Notes under the pieces: generated by a model
The model's input: the letters and a program-made list of their open reading frames with translations, nothing else
The model's database searches: none
Told to the model about the DNA's origin: nothing
Shown: piece by piece, positions 10,970-26,114 of the stretch
Position numbering within the stretch: position 1 is the first letter of the stretch
Layout of the letters: each line of letters begins with the position of its first letter
Assembly (NCBI GenBank): GCA_000708835.1
Contig: DF236971.1
Coordinates: 242,733 to 306,732 of the forward strand
DNA length: 64,000 bases
Source of the DNA: Klebsormidium nitens
Taxonomy: Eukaryota > Streptophyta > Klebsormidiophyceae > Klebsormidiales > Klebsormidiaceae
Direction of reading: 5' to 3'
Program-made: the position numbers and the translations under genes

Positions 10970-12106
10970 TGTGACTTGATGGACCTCGAGACCAAGGAGA
11001 TCTACCTAGATTTCAACAGAGCGCCTTAGCTTTCTGAGGTTTCTGAGAAAAGACCACGTTCTTCAAGTTCAGGCTTCAACTTCAAGTTCAGGCTTCAAGT
11101 TCAACTACCGTACCAGCGTTTAATTTCGTTTTTAATTAAATAATTGTTTGGGCTGCCGAAAATTTTGGAAAATGTTTGTGTTCGATGACGAAAAGGTCAA
11201 ATAAAATTTTTGGGCGTTAAAGGCTGGTAATGGTTGTTTTTAGAAGAGGAATGCTACTTTTACGAAATGTTGGAAAAATAGAAAACACTCCGCCGAAATG
11301 TCAGATCGATTAGAAATTAATTAATTGGCACCCAGACCGACAAAATCAAACGCTGGTACGGTACTTCAAGTTCAACTTCTTTGTTGTCCTGCCTAGCTCA
11401 GCCTAGCTCCACCTCCCGGCCTTTCATCATAGCTGGAGTTCTGCGCTCTCTCGAGATGTGAACCCCCGGGTTGCGGGTGCCGGGTGAAACAACCCCTCGA
11501 CGGTCTCGGGACACCCTCCCGGCCATTTCAAGGAAAAAGATACGCCAAACCCTTAAACCCTGACATAGGGCGATGGCAAGGCCAAGCGGGCCGGCCGCGG
11601 CCGCGCCATCCATGCAGCCTGATGCTGCTTTTGCAGCCGCAAATGTTGTGATTGCAAGCTTTGAACTTGTTGTAGGGCGTTCACAGTCTGATCAGGCCGT
11701 CTGTGCCGTCCAATTCGGGTGGCGTAACCAGCATTGAAGCTCTTGAGTTCAGGGATTGCAGGGCGGGCACGGGAAGCGGCACACGGACGCAAGGGCGGGC
11801 TTTGGGTAGGGCGGCAGGAATCACCAAAGCAAGCGCTGTAGAGTAGTTCAGATAGCAGCATACCATCAAAGGTTCCCTAAATCTGAGCGGAAGACTTTCT
11901 TGATAGCCTAGACTTTAGCCTAGCTGTTGTAGTTGTTTCTGTCACTGAGTCGTATCACCAACGATGCGTCCTATTTCTGCAAGCTCATAAGTTTTGTCGT
12001 TGGTTGTGGACCGCAGACCACCGCACTTCACATCAGACCGATGTTCCGAGCGCAAGATATGTTAAACAATCTTTGAAATCTGGATCCTTCTTTGATATTC
12101 AATACG
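10970..12106. other. Divergent intergenic region holding a MITE-like element
   Basis: Lies between the starts of the minus-strand unknown gene (10969) and the plus-strand nucleotidylyltransferase gene (12107), so it should contain both promoters. A CTTCAAGTTCA tandem microrepeat sits at about 11056-11105. The inverted-repeat element at 11106-11363 is annotated separately. No further gene is supported. Confidence 0.5.
11106..11363. mobile_element. MITE-like element with terminal inverted repeats
   Basis: A 258-bp block bounded by inverted repeats: TACCGTACCAGCGTTT at 11106 and its complement ending at 11363. The match extends to about 20 of 21 positions. The interior is AT-rich and has no ORF. 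The 13-mer CTTCAAGTTCAAC abuts both ends (11093-11105 and 11364-11376), which looks like a target-site duplication. However, the left flank is itself a CTTCAAGTTCA microrepeat, so the duplication length is uncertain. The superfamily cannot be named. Confidence 0.7.
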
Positions 12107-15100
12107 ATGCTGTCAGCGGCCCGCCGGCTCGAGCTTCTCGTCCCGTGTGCGCCTCTCCCCCTTCTCGGCCCTACGGCACGGCACAGCAATCCTCAGCACC
12201 GCCGGATTCATCAGACTTGGACTTGCGCAATGAGCTCTCAAAACAATGGAAGCCCCCCCAAGCTGGACACTTCGGTGAAGCCTCCCTGTCCAGTGATGGA
12301 TCCTGGAATTGAAGCATTGGTGCAAGCGATACATGCAACACCCATGCGTGCAATGCTGCTATTCTCAGGTGGAGCTTCTCAGGTGAGTTAACTATTGGAT
12401 GCAATTGGCACTTAGTTGCAAGTCTACTCACAGGAAGTCCTCCTCAGAATGCTGTTGACTCCCAAGGTTATTGTACTTAGAAGTAGGAAATCTGCATCGA
12501 ATTTGGAGTGTTTACATTTTAGACTAGTTCAAACACTCAAGTTCCCACTTGCGTTCCTGCCATTTGGTGCGGTCTTTCAAGTCTGTGTCAGAATTTACTC
12601 CTTTGTGTTTGTTCTGCCCTTCTGTGAACGAGCAACCCGCAGCACGGCACAATTCTCAGGCAGGTCGCTTCGCGGACCAGTGTTCCTTGGATTGATCATT
12701 GACTGAAAGTTCCTCTGTGAGATACTTATCATGCGGTGACCTTTCTGACAGGCCCTCAGCTGGCTTCTCTCAGTTCCTGGGGCTTCAAGTACTCTGCTGG
12801 AGGCAACAACACCATACTCAAGAAGAGCCCTCCATTTGGCTCTTGGCAAGGTAGCAAGATACTTGCTTGGCCTTCTGAGAACGGCGTTAAGGCAACTGAG
12901 CACTGTTTCAGCTACATTTACGAGGCCACAGTCTTTCAGTTGACTTGAAAGAGATGTTTCAGCAATTTTTGTCTGTTCTCCTTCCCTTCTGGAAGTAACT
13001 GTCATAGCAGACTGCAGTCTGTCACAATATCCTCACACACTTTTCCATTTGACGATAAGTTCCAGAAAGCCTTTGCAATTTTGTTCTTGCCTGCTCTTAT
13101 ATGGCAGAGAGGTACAAAAGCTGGTTATGGTCTATCAGCTCAGAAGAGGCTTTAATATCTCCTCATGTTATGCAGGAGCCAGAGCAATTTGCGAGCCAGG
13201 CAACAGCCAACGATATGGCCCTGAAGGCCTACAACAGAGCGCTTATGTTGGCAGGACCTGGTAGGTTTTACTCTTTCTTAAGCCTCACATCCCCACATCC
13301 CCCGCAGTTATGGTTGCATTCTTAGATGCCGAGAGGTCAATACATCCTTTCTTTCGTTTGAAAGCCCTGCCGTAAGTTAATGGCTGCCCCCGGGGCAATC
13401 TTCGAATTGAGCTGGCAAGCACCTTTGTCCTGAGCTTGATATTAGTGCCCCCAGTACGAGACCGGGAGAGCTCAAAAGACAACCAAAACCAATCTCATAT
13501 CTCATAGTATGCCAATTTGGATACAGAGGCACTATCAGCTCGAAAAGTTCTCTTGAAGCTGATCTTAAGTTTGTTTTATACGCTGTGGTTCAAGCTGGAT
13601 CGGAACCTACGACATGCCTTTTAAACCAAGCCCCGAGGACTCTGTCAATTCTGAGACCTACTGTGGTGCAACTCTGCAGGTGTCCCGGTTGCTGGGATCG
13701 GTTGTACCTGTGCGATTGTCTCTGGGGCCCCAAAGAGGGGCGACCACCGGTCAGTGCTCAAAGACCCTCGAAAACACAATTGTTTCCAGTGACTTTTGTT
13801 TCGCCCACTCTTATCATTGCTTCTTTCGCTTCATCTGGTTCCCTTGCGAGCTTTGTGGATTGCACGGTCACACCGTCTTAGCTATAACGAGTCCAGGCTT
13901 GAAAAGCGCGACATTGGGTCTGCATCCTGGTCGACCATCAACCTCAAAGGCAGTCCCGAATTGGGCACAGATCCTTTCAAGGATATTCCTACTGCTTTTT
14001 CGTGTCAGCTGGTTCGAACGCTTCCTAGGCCACGTTGCCAATCAGGGCATCGCAGATTTGCTGACGGATTGGGTCCTGTGTGCGGCTCCTTTGGGAGGCT
14101 GTCAGAATGCGAGAACTCGCTTGCTTTTCTTGTCAAAGTCTCTAGTTGGACAAGCCCACATTCCGGCACGACACTCAAGACGTTCCATAGAAATCATTGT
14201 TCGTTCACCTGACACACAGCCTGTGTCTGAACTGAAAGAATCTAGGATCACGTCACTTTGCTTTGGGTTACATGTGAACAGGCGCCGTTCGGTGCAGGTG
14301 TTTTGTGGCCGCGCGCACCCAGGAACGCACGTGGGAGGCCGGCATGTTCCTCGACAAGGGCCTCCGAGACCGCCTCGGGGAGGATGACGTCACCAGCAGG
14401 CTGCTCCTGCAGGTGCGTGCCGAAAGCTGACGTAACCAGCAGCCTGCTCTTGCACGAATACTCTTTGAAGCTGACTTCATTAGGTCTGCTCCTGCTGGTG
14501 CGGGGTTAAAAGCTGACGGCTTGGTTCCTGAGGAACGTCCTCTCTGTCCAGAGAAGCAGCATGGCAATTCCCCGCTCGTGGCTGAGGTCGTTTGCCCTCG
14601 TCGCTCGTTCCCTGGCTGGATTGGTTGTGATTCATAGTCTTTGAGCAATCTGCAGTTCCCGATGGCTCCAGAACCTTCATCAAAAAGCTCTACCAACGCA
14701 TCGTCATACAGCTAAGTCGACGGATATATCTGGTACTCGGCATCTATCTTGTAATACCCATTCGCATCGAAACCTCCCACTTCCTTCACCACTCCTTCCG
14801 TGCCGCTCCAATCCGCCGCCGCTCGCTTCTCTCAGGCGATCGCAAACGCCAGCGGCGTCCCCCGCCACCTGGACCTCCGCTTGACCGACTCCGAGGCGCA
14901 GCGTCTCCAATGGTCCACTCGGTCTTTCTCCCGCGACGAGCAACTCGAGCAGCTCTTGCGGCGCGAGGTGCCGTTCGTAACGTTTCTCCCCGAGGGCCTG
15001 AGCTTGGAGGGGAAGCGGCGCGTGATCCTGCCCGGGTCGTTTAACCCGCTGCATGAGGGACATCTCGGGATGATGGATGCGGCGTGCAAGTAAGTGCATA

Positions 15101-17681
15101 TTCATCTTAAGAGAGATTGAAGCTTTCGTTTTCTTTCGGACAATCGCTCGACCTGCACCGTATCGAGCAATCTCTTAGTGAGTGCCACTCGGCTTGATTC
15201 TGGCAAGAGGCTTTTGAAACTGGTGACGGGGACATTTTCAGTCTGGAGGGGAAGCGGCGGGTGATTCTGCCCGGGTCGTTCAACCCGCTGCACGAGGGGC
15301 AGCTCGGGAATTGTGGACGCGGCGTGCATGTAGGGGCCTTTCTTAACATGCGTTTCGTGTTTCATGGGAGAAGGTTTCGGAAAGAAGGACACACCTTTTC
15401 TTTGGGCTTTTCAACACGTCTCGTTGAATTTGGGAAATTCTTTAAGGCAAAGGATAGTCTTTCCACTTTGGGAAGAATGTCTGGACAATCAGTATATATC
15501 TGCTATCAACACGAGACTCGTCGCACTTGTCAGTACTGCCCTTTTACATGGTTTGGGCCTATGAAGGCTTTGAATCGGGGCATGAGGACCAATGCCTTTT
15601 TTCACAACCGCAGTTTACAAGCAACGACAATCACGTCCGATCCTACTCCATGTGCGTCTGCCATACTATTGTATGCAATATAGCCGGCAATTCAGTCGTT
15701 CCCAGCATCAAACTTTAGCGGAAGGGTTATGCTCCCTTTTGCAGGTTGGTTCGTAACCCCGCCCCCTGCTTCGAGCTATCGGCCACAAACCCTGACAAGC
15801 CGGCGCTTCCCGTAGACGAGATCCGACGGCGAGCAAAGCAGTTTGAAGATAGAGGTACGCATCCAAGATTACCAAAGTCGCGTGTGTTTGATCTGCAACT
15901 CGGCAGAAAAGACTGCTCGCGAAGCCTTTCAGCGTTTTTATGCAACAGTCTGGACGCAACTTTGTCGAGTGACGCAGAACGACAAACTATTGATCTTCAC
16001 CTTGTATAACCGCTTTTGTCAAGGACGCCGTTTTGTTCAGGAGTCCACTCGAGTGTCGCTTGTGCAAGGCATGGGTTTGTACTTTAAGCCATCTCTAAGC
16101 CAACTTCAAGTCTGCTCCGACTAGCTTTTTACGGATTTTTTTAACGATTCTTTGCTGTTAACCCGTTCTACCGGTGCTTCTGACAAATCTGCTCAGTTCA
16201 AGAATACAAGAAGATCTCGTACAGAGCAGAAATTGCCCCCCAACGTCATTACCTGCTCCATACCCTAGGAGGTGTTTACCGGTTCTAGTCGAGTCTGTAA
16301 GACGTTGTACAGTACTCATGGTGTCTCACAATTCCGGCACAAATGGCCAATGAGAGATTCTCAAAGGGCGCAAACGTGGGTGTTTCGCAGGCTCGATGCT
16401 GGTCGTGACGGACGCGTCCCTCTTCACACGCAAGGCCCAGCTGCTTCCGGACAGCACCTTCGTGGTCGGAGTCGATACCGCCAAGCGGCTCTTCATGGTG
16501 AGGCGGAGCATCAACTGAAAGACAGAGCAATCCGTGAAATGGACGTTTGAACTTCTACAAATAAAGCCTTTCAAGTTGCGTTGAGACAGCACCTTCGTGG
16601 TCGGAGATGATACCGCCAAGCGGCTCTTCATGGTGAGGGGAAAGGTGACGTCAACCGAAGGACTTGACAACCGTCGACGCTCGTATCTTTCTGGGTTTGT
16701 TCAAAGCAAGCTTCCGATTGCCTTGAATAACAAGTTCGTCATCTGGTCGGTACAATCAGGAGGCGCTCCAAGGTGACGGAGCAGAGGGGCTCAAAAAAAG
16801 AGGAGCTTCAAATTCCCTGAGGGTCAGCCTTCGGTTTGCGTTGGGACAGCACTTTCGGAAATTGGAATTGATACCGCTCAAAAAGGCTCGTCATCGTGAG
16901 AAGTCATGTCGTCAGGTCAGGGACCTGGCACCTGTCCACCTTCAGAGGAGACGTCACTCTAGTTCGGCCGAATCAGCTTCCGACCTGCGCTTACAATAGC
17001 AGTCTAGGACACAAAACGCCTGAGGCTAGCATAGGTATTAAGCTCACCACTTCAAGCCTTCATCTGCGTTGAAAACGCAGTCGCAGACCGGAATGGGAAC
17101 TACCGAGGCTCCCAGAATCTGCCTAACATGTAGTGTATTAACGTTCTGCCGTGCAGAAAAAGTACTACGACGACAGCCGTGCAAACATGATCCGAGAACT
17201 GTCTCAAATGCGGGAGAACGGGTGCGACTTTGCCGTCGCTGGGAGGGCTCTTGGGGAAAATGGATTCGAGGTGAGAGCAACATTGTCTTTTCCGCGAACA
17301 TAGGGTCCACCTCGAATCTTGCACGTTTGGTAGGCTAAATCTGGGTCGGCCGTTATGGTTCCTTCTTCTATCTTCTGTTGCGTTCATAATCGCATGTAAA
17401 GTTTCATACAGATCTGAAAGGGTTTCAACTGCGGACCGGTCTATGATGTGGGTTCTACCTCTCCCATGTCCCCTGTGTTCTGCAAGAAGGACTTTATCAA
17501 ACCAAGGAAAACGAGATCGGTGTTGACGACTCCCTCGGATTCTCCCTGGGTGCAGCGTCTCGAAGACATCGAAGTTCCTCACGAAGTTGCGGACATCTTC
17601 AAAGCGATCCCGGATTTTAGAATGGATATCTCTTCCACCGAGCTCCGAAAGAAGCTCCAAAACGCTGCTCCGAAAGGATGA
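12107..17681 (+). CDS. Nucleotidylyltransferase-superfamily protein (At2g01220-like) with CinA-like N-terminal domain
   Basis: Ten exons: 12107-12382, 12752-12850, 13176-13260, 13680-13749, 14298-14412, 14836-15089, 15745-15854, 16391-16497, 17157-17270, 17556-17681; about 451 aa. All junctions keep frame and rebuild an Arabidopsis At2g01220-type protein. The first 70 or so residues (SAARRLELL…) are extra and could be an organelle-targeting leader. Next comes a region resembling the CinA/NMN-amidase fold (LLFSGGASQALSWLLSVPG, PKRGDHR). The catalytic-type nucleotidylyltransferase motif follows: ILPGSFNPLHEGH (GxFxPxHxGH, exon 6). The ending MDISSTELRKK corresponds to the ISSTxxR motif of NMN/nicotinate-nucleotide adenylyltransferases. 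A role in NAD-type nucleotide metabolism is inferred from these motifs; the true substrate is not shown. Introns 5, 6 and 8 contain broken copies of the preceding exon's 3' edge. Confidence 0.93.
14413..14525 (+). repeat. Broken copies of exon 5 3' edge in intron 5
   Basis: Just after the real exon 5 end, the pattern gacgt-accagcag-ctgctc-tgca recurs at about 14428-14457, and a shorter ctgctcctgctggtgcgg plus aaaagctgacg recurs at about 14485-14520. They resemble the real exon 5 terminus with its donor (14382-14431). The copies are short and degraded. Confidence 0.5.
15243..15335 (+). pseudogene. Broken duplicate of the catalytic exon 6 end in intron 6
   Basis: About 90 bp closely matching the end of exon 6 (15004-15092), including the GSFNPLH motif and the exon end. 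The copy has an inserted base after CTCGGGA that breaks the frame, its second motif histidine is changed (HEGH to HEGQ) and its donor reads GCATGTAG. It cannot serve as an in-frame exon. It lies about 240 bp downstream of the original. Confidence 0.8.
16585..16900 (+). repeat. Two degraded copies of exon 8 3' edge in intron 8
   Basis: The real exon 8 end (gacagcaccttcgtggtcgg through cttcatggtgagg, 16452-16502) reappears at 16585-16638 with very few changes, including its GTGAGG donor. It appears again, much more decayed, at about 16845-16900 (gacagcactttcgg … gataccgct … tcatcgtgag). Confidence 0.75.
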
Positions 17682-18809
17682 AGCTCGTATGCTGTGCTCT
17701 ATTTGGTAACTACTTGGACGCCGAATCTGTTGTCCCACTTCTCATGGGCGTGTCGAAGTTGCAAGTCAGTATCGTCGTTCACTGTAATGTGCCAATAATG
17801 CCATGATGAGCTCCTTCCTCACTGAGCAACAAAGGAAGTGATCATGGACCTTCATGAAGATGAAGGAACCCTTCAAGTGCATGCATAAGGTGCAATCATC
17901 AAAGCCTATGGCCTATTTGGCTACGGCGAGTACGAAAAGAGACCATCAAAAAGCTACCTTCAAATTGTCGGACGCGGCGGGGTTCGATGGACCGTGCGCT
18001 GTTAAACTGTGCCGACGTTGCTAACTGTTCATATATGCAGTACCATGCCAGTGCATCATGGTGACTGGCGATATAAAGCTGGCCATATGGGACCCCAATA
18101 TTGCCCGCGCGCGCGGCGAGCCTGGTTAGACGAGGTTACATGCGACGAGCGATTCGAGGCCCATGTGCCGCCATGGCATGCAATCAACTTTACTAAAGCA
18201 ACTATGCATAATCATTCATGCTAATCGGCGCGCATCCCGGCGGCCGCGGCTAGGACTCTCATGGGCCTAGGCGGCGCGCACACGTCGACTATTGCATGAA
18301 GTTTCTTACAAGCATTAGTAATTTAGGTATTAAGTTCATCTGCCCGCGGGCCATTTTGAGCGCATGGCTAGATCTAGCATTTTCTGATATCATCGATACC
18401 GACGATCGAGCACGCAGATCGTAATTAACGATTGCGCAGAGTTATAGGTTAATTCAACAAATGAATTGCACGTTGGGGTCCGCAAAAGCTCTTCAGCTTT
18501 AATTAACTTGGGCATCTGGCCGGGGCCGCCCGGCCTCACCTATAATTGCCGCCTGCACATCGGATTCCCGACCTTAAACAAAAAGCCCCAGCCGCCGGTT
18601 AGCAATGAAACATACCGACCAAGTCAAAATAATGATACGACCTGATTTATCTAGCTTTTGAGCAAGTAACATACTGGTTAGAAAGCAACGACACTAATAG
18701 TCGGACATTGCAGTCAAATTGAAGTCCCCCTGGAGCTTTCGAAAGTTCGCTAGTCCGCACAACTCAGGCCGTCGGACGGTAGCAACAAATAGCGATATGT
18801 ACAAAGTGA
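17682..18809. other. Convergent intergenic region
   Basis: Lies between the 3' ends of the nucleotidylyltransferase gene (+) and OPA3 (-). It contains GC-rich patches near 18090-18290 but no recognised gene or RNA. Confidence 0.45.
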
Positions 18810-21686
18810 TTATGAAAAGGGCAACCATCCTGTTCGTTTCTTCGGCAACTCTTGTGCTTCTTGTTGCGTGCTCGTCGACTGCGCTTCCATCTGTTTCGAC
18901 GACACTTGCGACTCAACGTTCTCCGACGGTGGTAGACTCAACGGTAAGGAAGGCGGCAACAAGCTAATAACCTGATGGCCAGCACTCTGACCGCTTTTTG
19001 AAGCTTCTAGCAAGCCTAGGCGCTCTTTTAGTTGCCGCAACTCTTCCTGAGTCGCTTTGTTCATCTCCAAAGCTTCCCGAAGTTTTGCGTCCATCTCTTC
19101 CGACCGCTGTACACTTTTCTGCAAGGCACCAGCGGACCTGGATATGAGCAGAAAGAATACATACTCCGGACAAGACGTCCGGAGTATGTCTTTCGTCATG
19201 ATTCCATTGGCGCCCTTGTCACGGGATCTTGCCGGACCTTGCAAAGCGGACGAGATTGGCTCCTCAGACGAGTTGAACACCTTCCAAACCACTCTGATAT
19301 CGATTGTGAGATTCAAACCTCCAACCAAATCAAATTCAAATGTCAAGTAACTTTTGTCTTCCAACCGATGAACCCGAAGAACGTTTTGCCTATCATTCTC
19401 AACCAGTCTTTTTGAAGCACTATCACGCCTGCTCACAGTCTTCAGGAGCCGCCGGCGTTTCTACTAACGACTGCGTGTGCTCTTCTGGCCACCTCTTTGG
19501 CTCCCCGACAAAAAGACATGTGCACGACTGACTTCACCAGAGAGAATCTGCTTGTGCCATAGATCAAAAAGGTAAAAAGCGCTTACCTCCTGAGCCTCTC
19601 GCGCTGCTTCTGTCTTCCGGTAGTCCGACTGGGCGTTCCGTTGGTACTCCCACACCAGAATTCCGGCTGCGACCTGTGAAAGAGCAAAGGCTTCAGCGGC
19701 GCATTCCAAAGCCGCTGCGCGCGATCGAAAGCACGTCGAACAAAAGTCAGACAAAGTGCGTTAGCGGGCGTTTCTCCCCCCCCCCCAAAATCTCTTCAAG
19801 AAACTCAGAAAGGCTTCAAAAGCTCTTCTTTTCCAGGCAGATAGGGGTGTCGACATCCTAGAGTGACTTCAAGTCAAGTAAAGTCAAGCCCCCGTTGTTC
19901 GGATACCGAGTTTTTTTGACTGTTCTCTGTGCGGCCCGCAGCAGAGGAAAGACGAACGGTCCCGTGAATCCATTGTGAAGGGCCTGTGCGAGAGAGTCTG
20001 CGCCGCACTGAGAAGTACCAACTTCGAATCAAATCCGCTCAGTATTGCTTCCAAGGTGGACAAGCAGCTTTGAAATGGTTCCTCACGGAACAGTTTCAGT
20101 CCTCGTTCCCACTCGAAGAACACGCACAACTCAAATTGAAAGAGAACGGCACTAAGAGCGTATTAAGACTCGCAGGCTCCGGGAATCCGTTCAGTTTTTG
20201 AGGGATGAAAGAACCCTGGTAAGTTGAGAATCCAATTAAAAGAGTGTGCTAGAGAGCTGGTACAATTACTTGGTAGATAACTAGTCAGAAACTCAGCCCG
20301 GAGTTTGTTGTGCAGAATTTCTTTCATATAAAAGCAACGACACCTTATCTATCGACGGTAAAAGGTATGTAAGGATAAAAGCGCTCAGCCAATGTGAACA
20401 GGCTCCAAAAGATGAAGCGCCTGCCTCTTCGAATATGACTAAGAGCCTGGATGACCATCCAGAAACCGTTCCAGAATAAGTTCAACAACTTTACCACACG
20501 TGCTCACCGAAAAGATGGTGACTTCTCCAACCAGGTCTGCCGCAGTCTGCAAAGCCCTCTCAGCATTCAGCGGCCGGATCTCCACGTCCGTGTCTTGCGC
20601 ATACAATCGCCGTTGCATGTTGACATTGTACCGATGGTACTTCTGCACGTCAAAAGGACACGGTCACTATTCATCTTCGATATGACACTTAGTAAAACTG
20701 GATTCCACCTGGTCTCGGATTCCAGTGCATTCGTCCTCTTACCTCGTGGGCAACAGATTATCTTTCTTCCGCGGTAGAATCTGTTCAGCGTTCCCGTCCA
20801 ATTGAACGCTTCTGGCTTCGTCTGAAATCGTTCTGCGCATATCAAAGAGAACGCCCGACTGGCAGCCCACCATAGTGAGTGATTTTAAAGCCCTTTTTGG
20901 CAGAGCGATTGAAGCAAACTTTCCGCAGATGTGACTTGGGGTTCTGAAAATCAGGCAGGCAAAAAGCGAAGACCTTGCCTACACTTCTTGGATAATACAG
21001 ACCACAGCAATGACAGCAGCGGATTAGGGAAGCTTGGAACAGCACAACCGGAACAACCACTAGCAGGGGAGTAAGTTGCAATCTATTACCGCGCAGATTC
21101 TAGGTTGCACCATTTCATGATCAGCCAACTGTGACTCTGTTGACTCTAGGAATAACACCCTCACTAGGAGTGAGGGTGCAGACAAGGCAAGGTGAAGAAG
21201 ACGGAGTCGCACTTGTCAACGTGACGTTCATGAATCACCGTTTGTACTTTGAAGAGTGTTCGGGTATATGCATACACTTCCCAGGTTATCAGCATGTATT
21301 GAGGACGCTTTTGAAAGGCCTGTAAAGCTTATTTCTTGTTTCAACCACAGGCTAGACACCATTCCAAAAGGGAGAGAGTACCAAGATTACAAAGCCTACT
21401 AAGATCAAACTCCATATAAACACAACTTTGTAACTTACATGGACAAGCCCAAGAGTCGATAGAGTGCATGTACAAAGTTTCAAAAACCTGCCCCTAATGA
21501 GTATGGAACTCGAAGACGTGAGAAGGCCTGGAACCTGCAAACGTTGCTGTTTCTCACCTGTGCTACTCCCGTAACCCATTCCCGAAACACCTCGTTCCGT
21601 ACCGCCACCCGCTTCACCTGAGCTGCCAGCGGCTTTGTGAGCTGCCGCAGGAGCAGAGTCCCAAGCTTAGCTACGGGGAGAATCAT
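18810..21686 (-). CDS. OPA3: OPA3-like protein
   Basis: Four exons on the minus strand, all in phase 0: 21686-21558, 20642-20508, 19673-19587 and 19118-18810; about 219 aa. The N-terminus MILPVAKLGTLLLRQLTKP, the central YHRYNVNMQRRLYAQDTDVE / RPLNAERALQTAADLVGE and the membrane-type stretch ending LVWEYQRNAQSDYRK follow the OPA3 family order. A coiled-coil (about 147-180) and a Ser/Pro-rich tail complete it. In animals OPA3 is a mitochondrial membrane protein affecting lipid metabolism and mitochondrial shape; the algal role is inferred. The last exon uses the second possible acceptor (ccttgcag). Introns 1 and 3 each contain a perfect short hairpin. Confidence 0.93.
19159..19189. repeat. Perfect 13-bp hairpin in OPA3 intron 3
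   Basis: ACATACTCCGGAC at 19159-19171 is followed by a 5-nt spacer (aagac) and its exact reverse complement at 19177-19189. The site lies within the third OPA3 intron. Function is unknown. Confidence 0.8.
21156..21178. repeat. Perfect 10-bp hairpin in OPA3 intron 1
   Basis: CACCCTCACT, spacer agg, AGTGAGGGTG. The palindrome is exact and lies in the first OPA3 intron. Function is unknown. Confidence 0.75.
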
Positions 21687-22774
21687 CCCAGGCTTTTACT
21701 AGGCTTTTACTAATTGTAGTTCTGACTGTATGTAATCATTGAACTGAACGTTTGAAGGAAGCTGTCTAGGGGACTCAAAATGCTGGTATTCTCTACAGTA
21801 AGCAAAGTAGGTGGTTATTAGTGCCGCACCACTGTGGCCTATCCAGAGGTCCTTTCAAGTCTTTCCTCAGACAAGGGCAGGTTGGCTTGCTCTGAAAATC
21901 AATTGGCGTGGGCCTGACAAGTTGCCGAAACAATGAGGCTAACAATCGTGACCTGCAGGTTATCAAAGGTGCGGATCAGTCAGCTTCATGTGGCGCGAGA
22001 AGGCAACCAGAGAAGGGCTTTTGAGCTTCACATGCCATGAAGAGCTTGCGCATCAGAACCTTGCACAAACCGCCAGCCTTTGCAGAGCTATCGATTTGAT
22101 AAAGGAGAAAGTACAGAATGCTTAACAAACGACGATACATGAAGCGGGATTGAAATGCTCGCTTGCCCCAATGGAGACAAATCAGATGTAAAGACCGCCT
22201 CCTTTGGGGGTAATGAACGTGCTCAAGATAGGAATTGCCGGAGAAGATGAAGAACATACCTGTCTCGACGATGTCCCTGTTCTCCAGCGGATTGCTTTGT
22301 CCTGGAAGTGGCGATGCTTGACCTGAAGCAGCGTCTTTGAAGTCTAGACCTTTCGACTCTGTTCCGTGGATATGAAACTTTGAAAGCATGAGGCGCCACC
22401 ATCCGACGTTTCTTCTTCCTCATCTGCTGCAGACTGCCAGTGCAGTGCAGAAAGTGCAGAAACTACGATCAGGGTTGCGCTACCCTGTGCAAGAAATCAA
22501 AATTATTGACACTGCGGCGCCGGATCTCCTCAAAACCGTGCGCGCTGCCTAGAAGGCTAGATTTGTGGTGTCAACGTGGTGCGAAACCTTGAGCTCCCTG
22601 TGTGCATGCAATTAGTGCAGCAGCCTCAGAGTCAGGGTCGCTGCCAACACGGCCAACAGGAAGGGGCGCTTCGGATCGGAGCGCGCAGGAAATAGCACTT
22701 CGGGCCTGGCAGAGATCTCTGTCGATCCAGGCATAGCACTCCCGTCAGAGCCCGGATGAGCTAACCCTCGGCAG
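21687..22774. other. Divergent promoter region between OPA3 and the BtuF-like gene
   Basis: Both neighbouring genes start at its ends and run outward. A minus-strand open frame beginning at 22389 reaches a good-looking donor (GAGACAG|GTATGT near 22260). No partner exon or family could be found, so I do not call a gene. Confidence 0.4.

Positions 22775-26114
<3,340 letters not shown>

Noticed and set aside
22260-22389. Minus-strand exon with good GTATGT donor upstream of OPA3
   Set aside because: No partner exon or homology; OPA3 already has a typical N-terminus at 21686.
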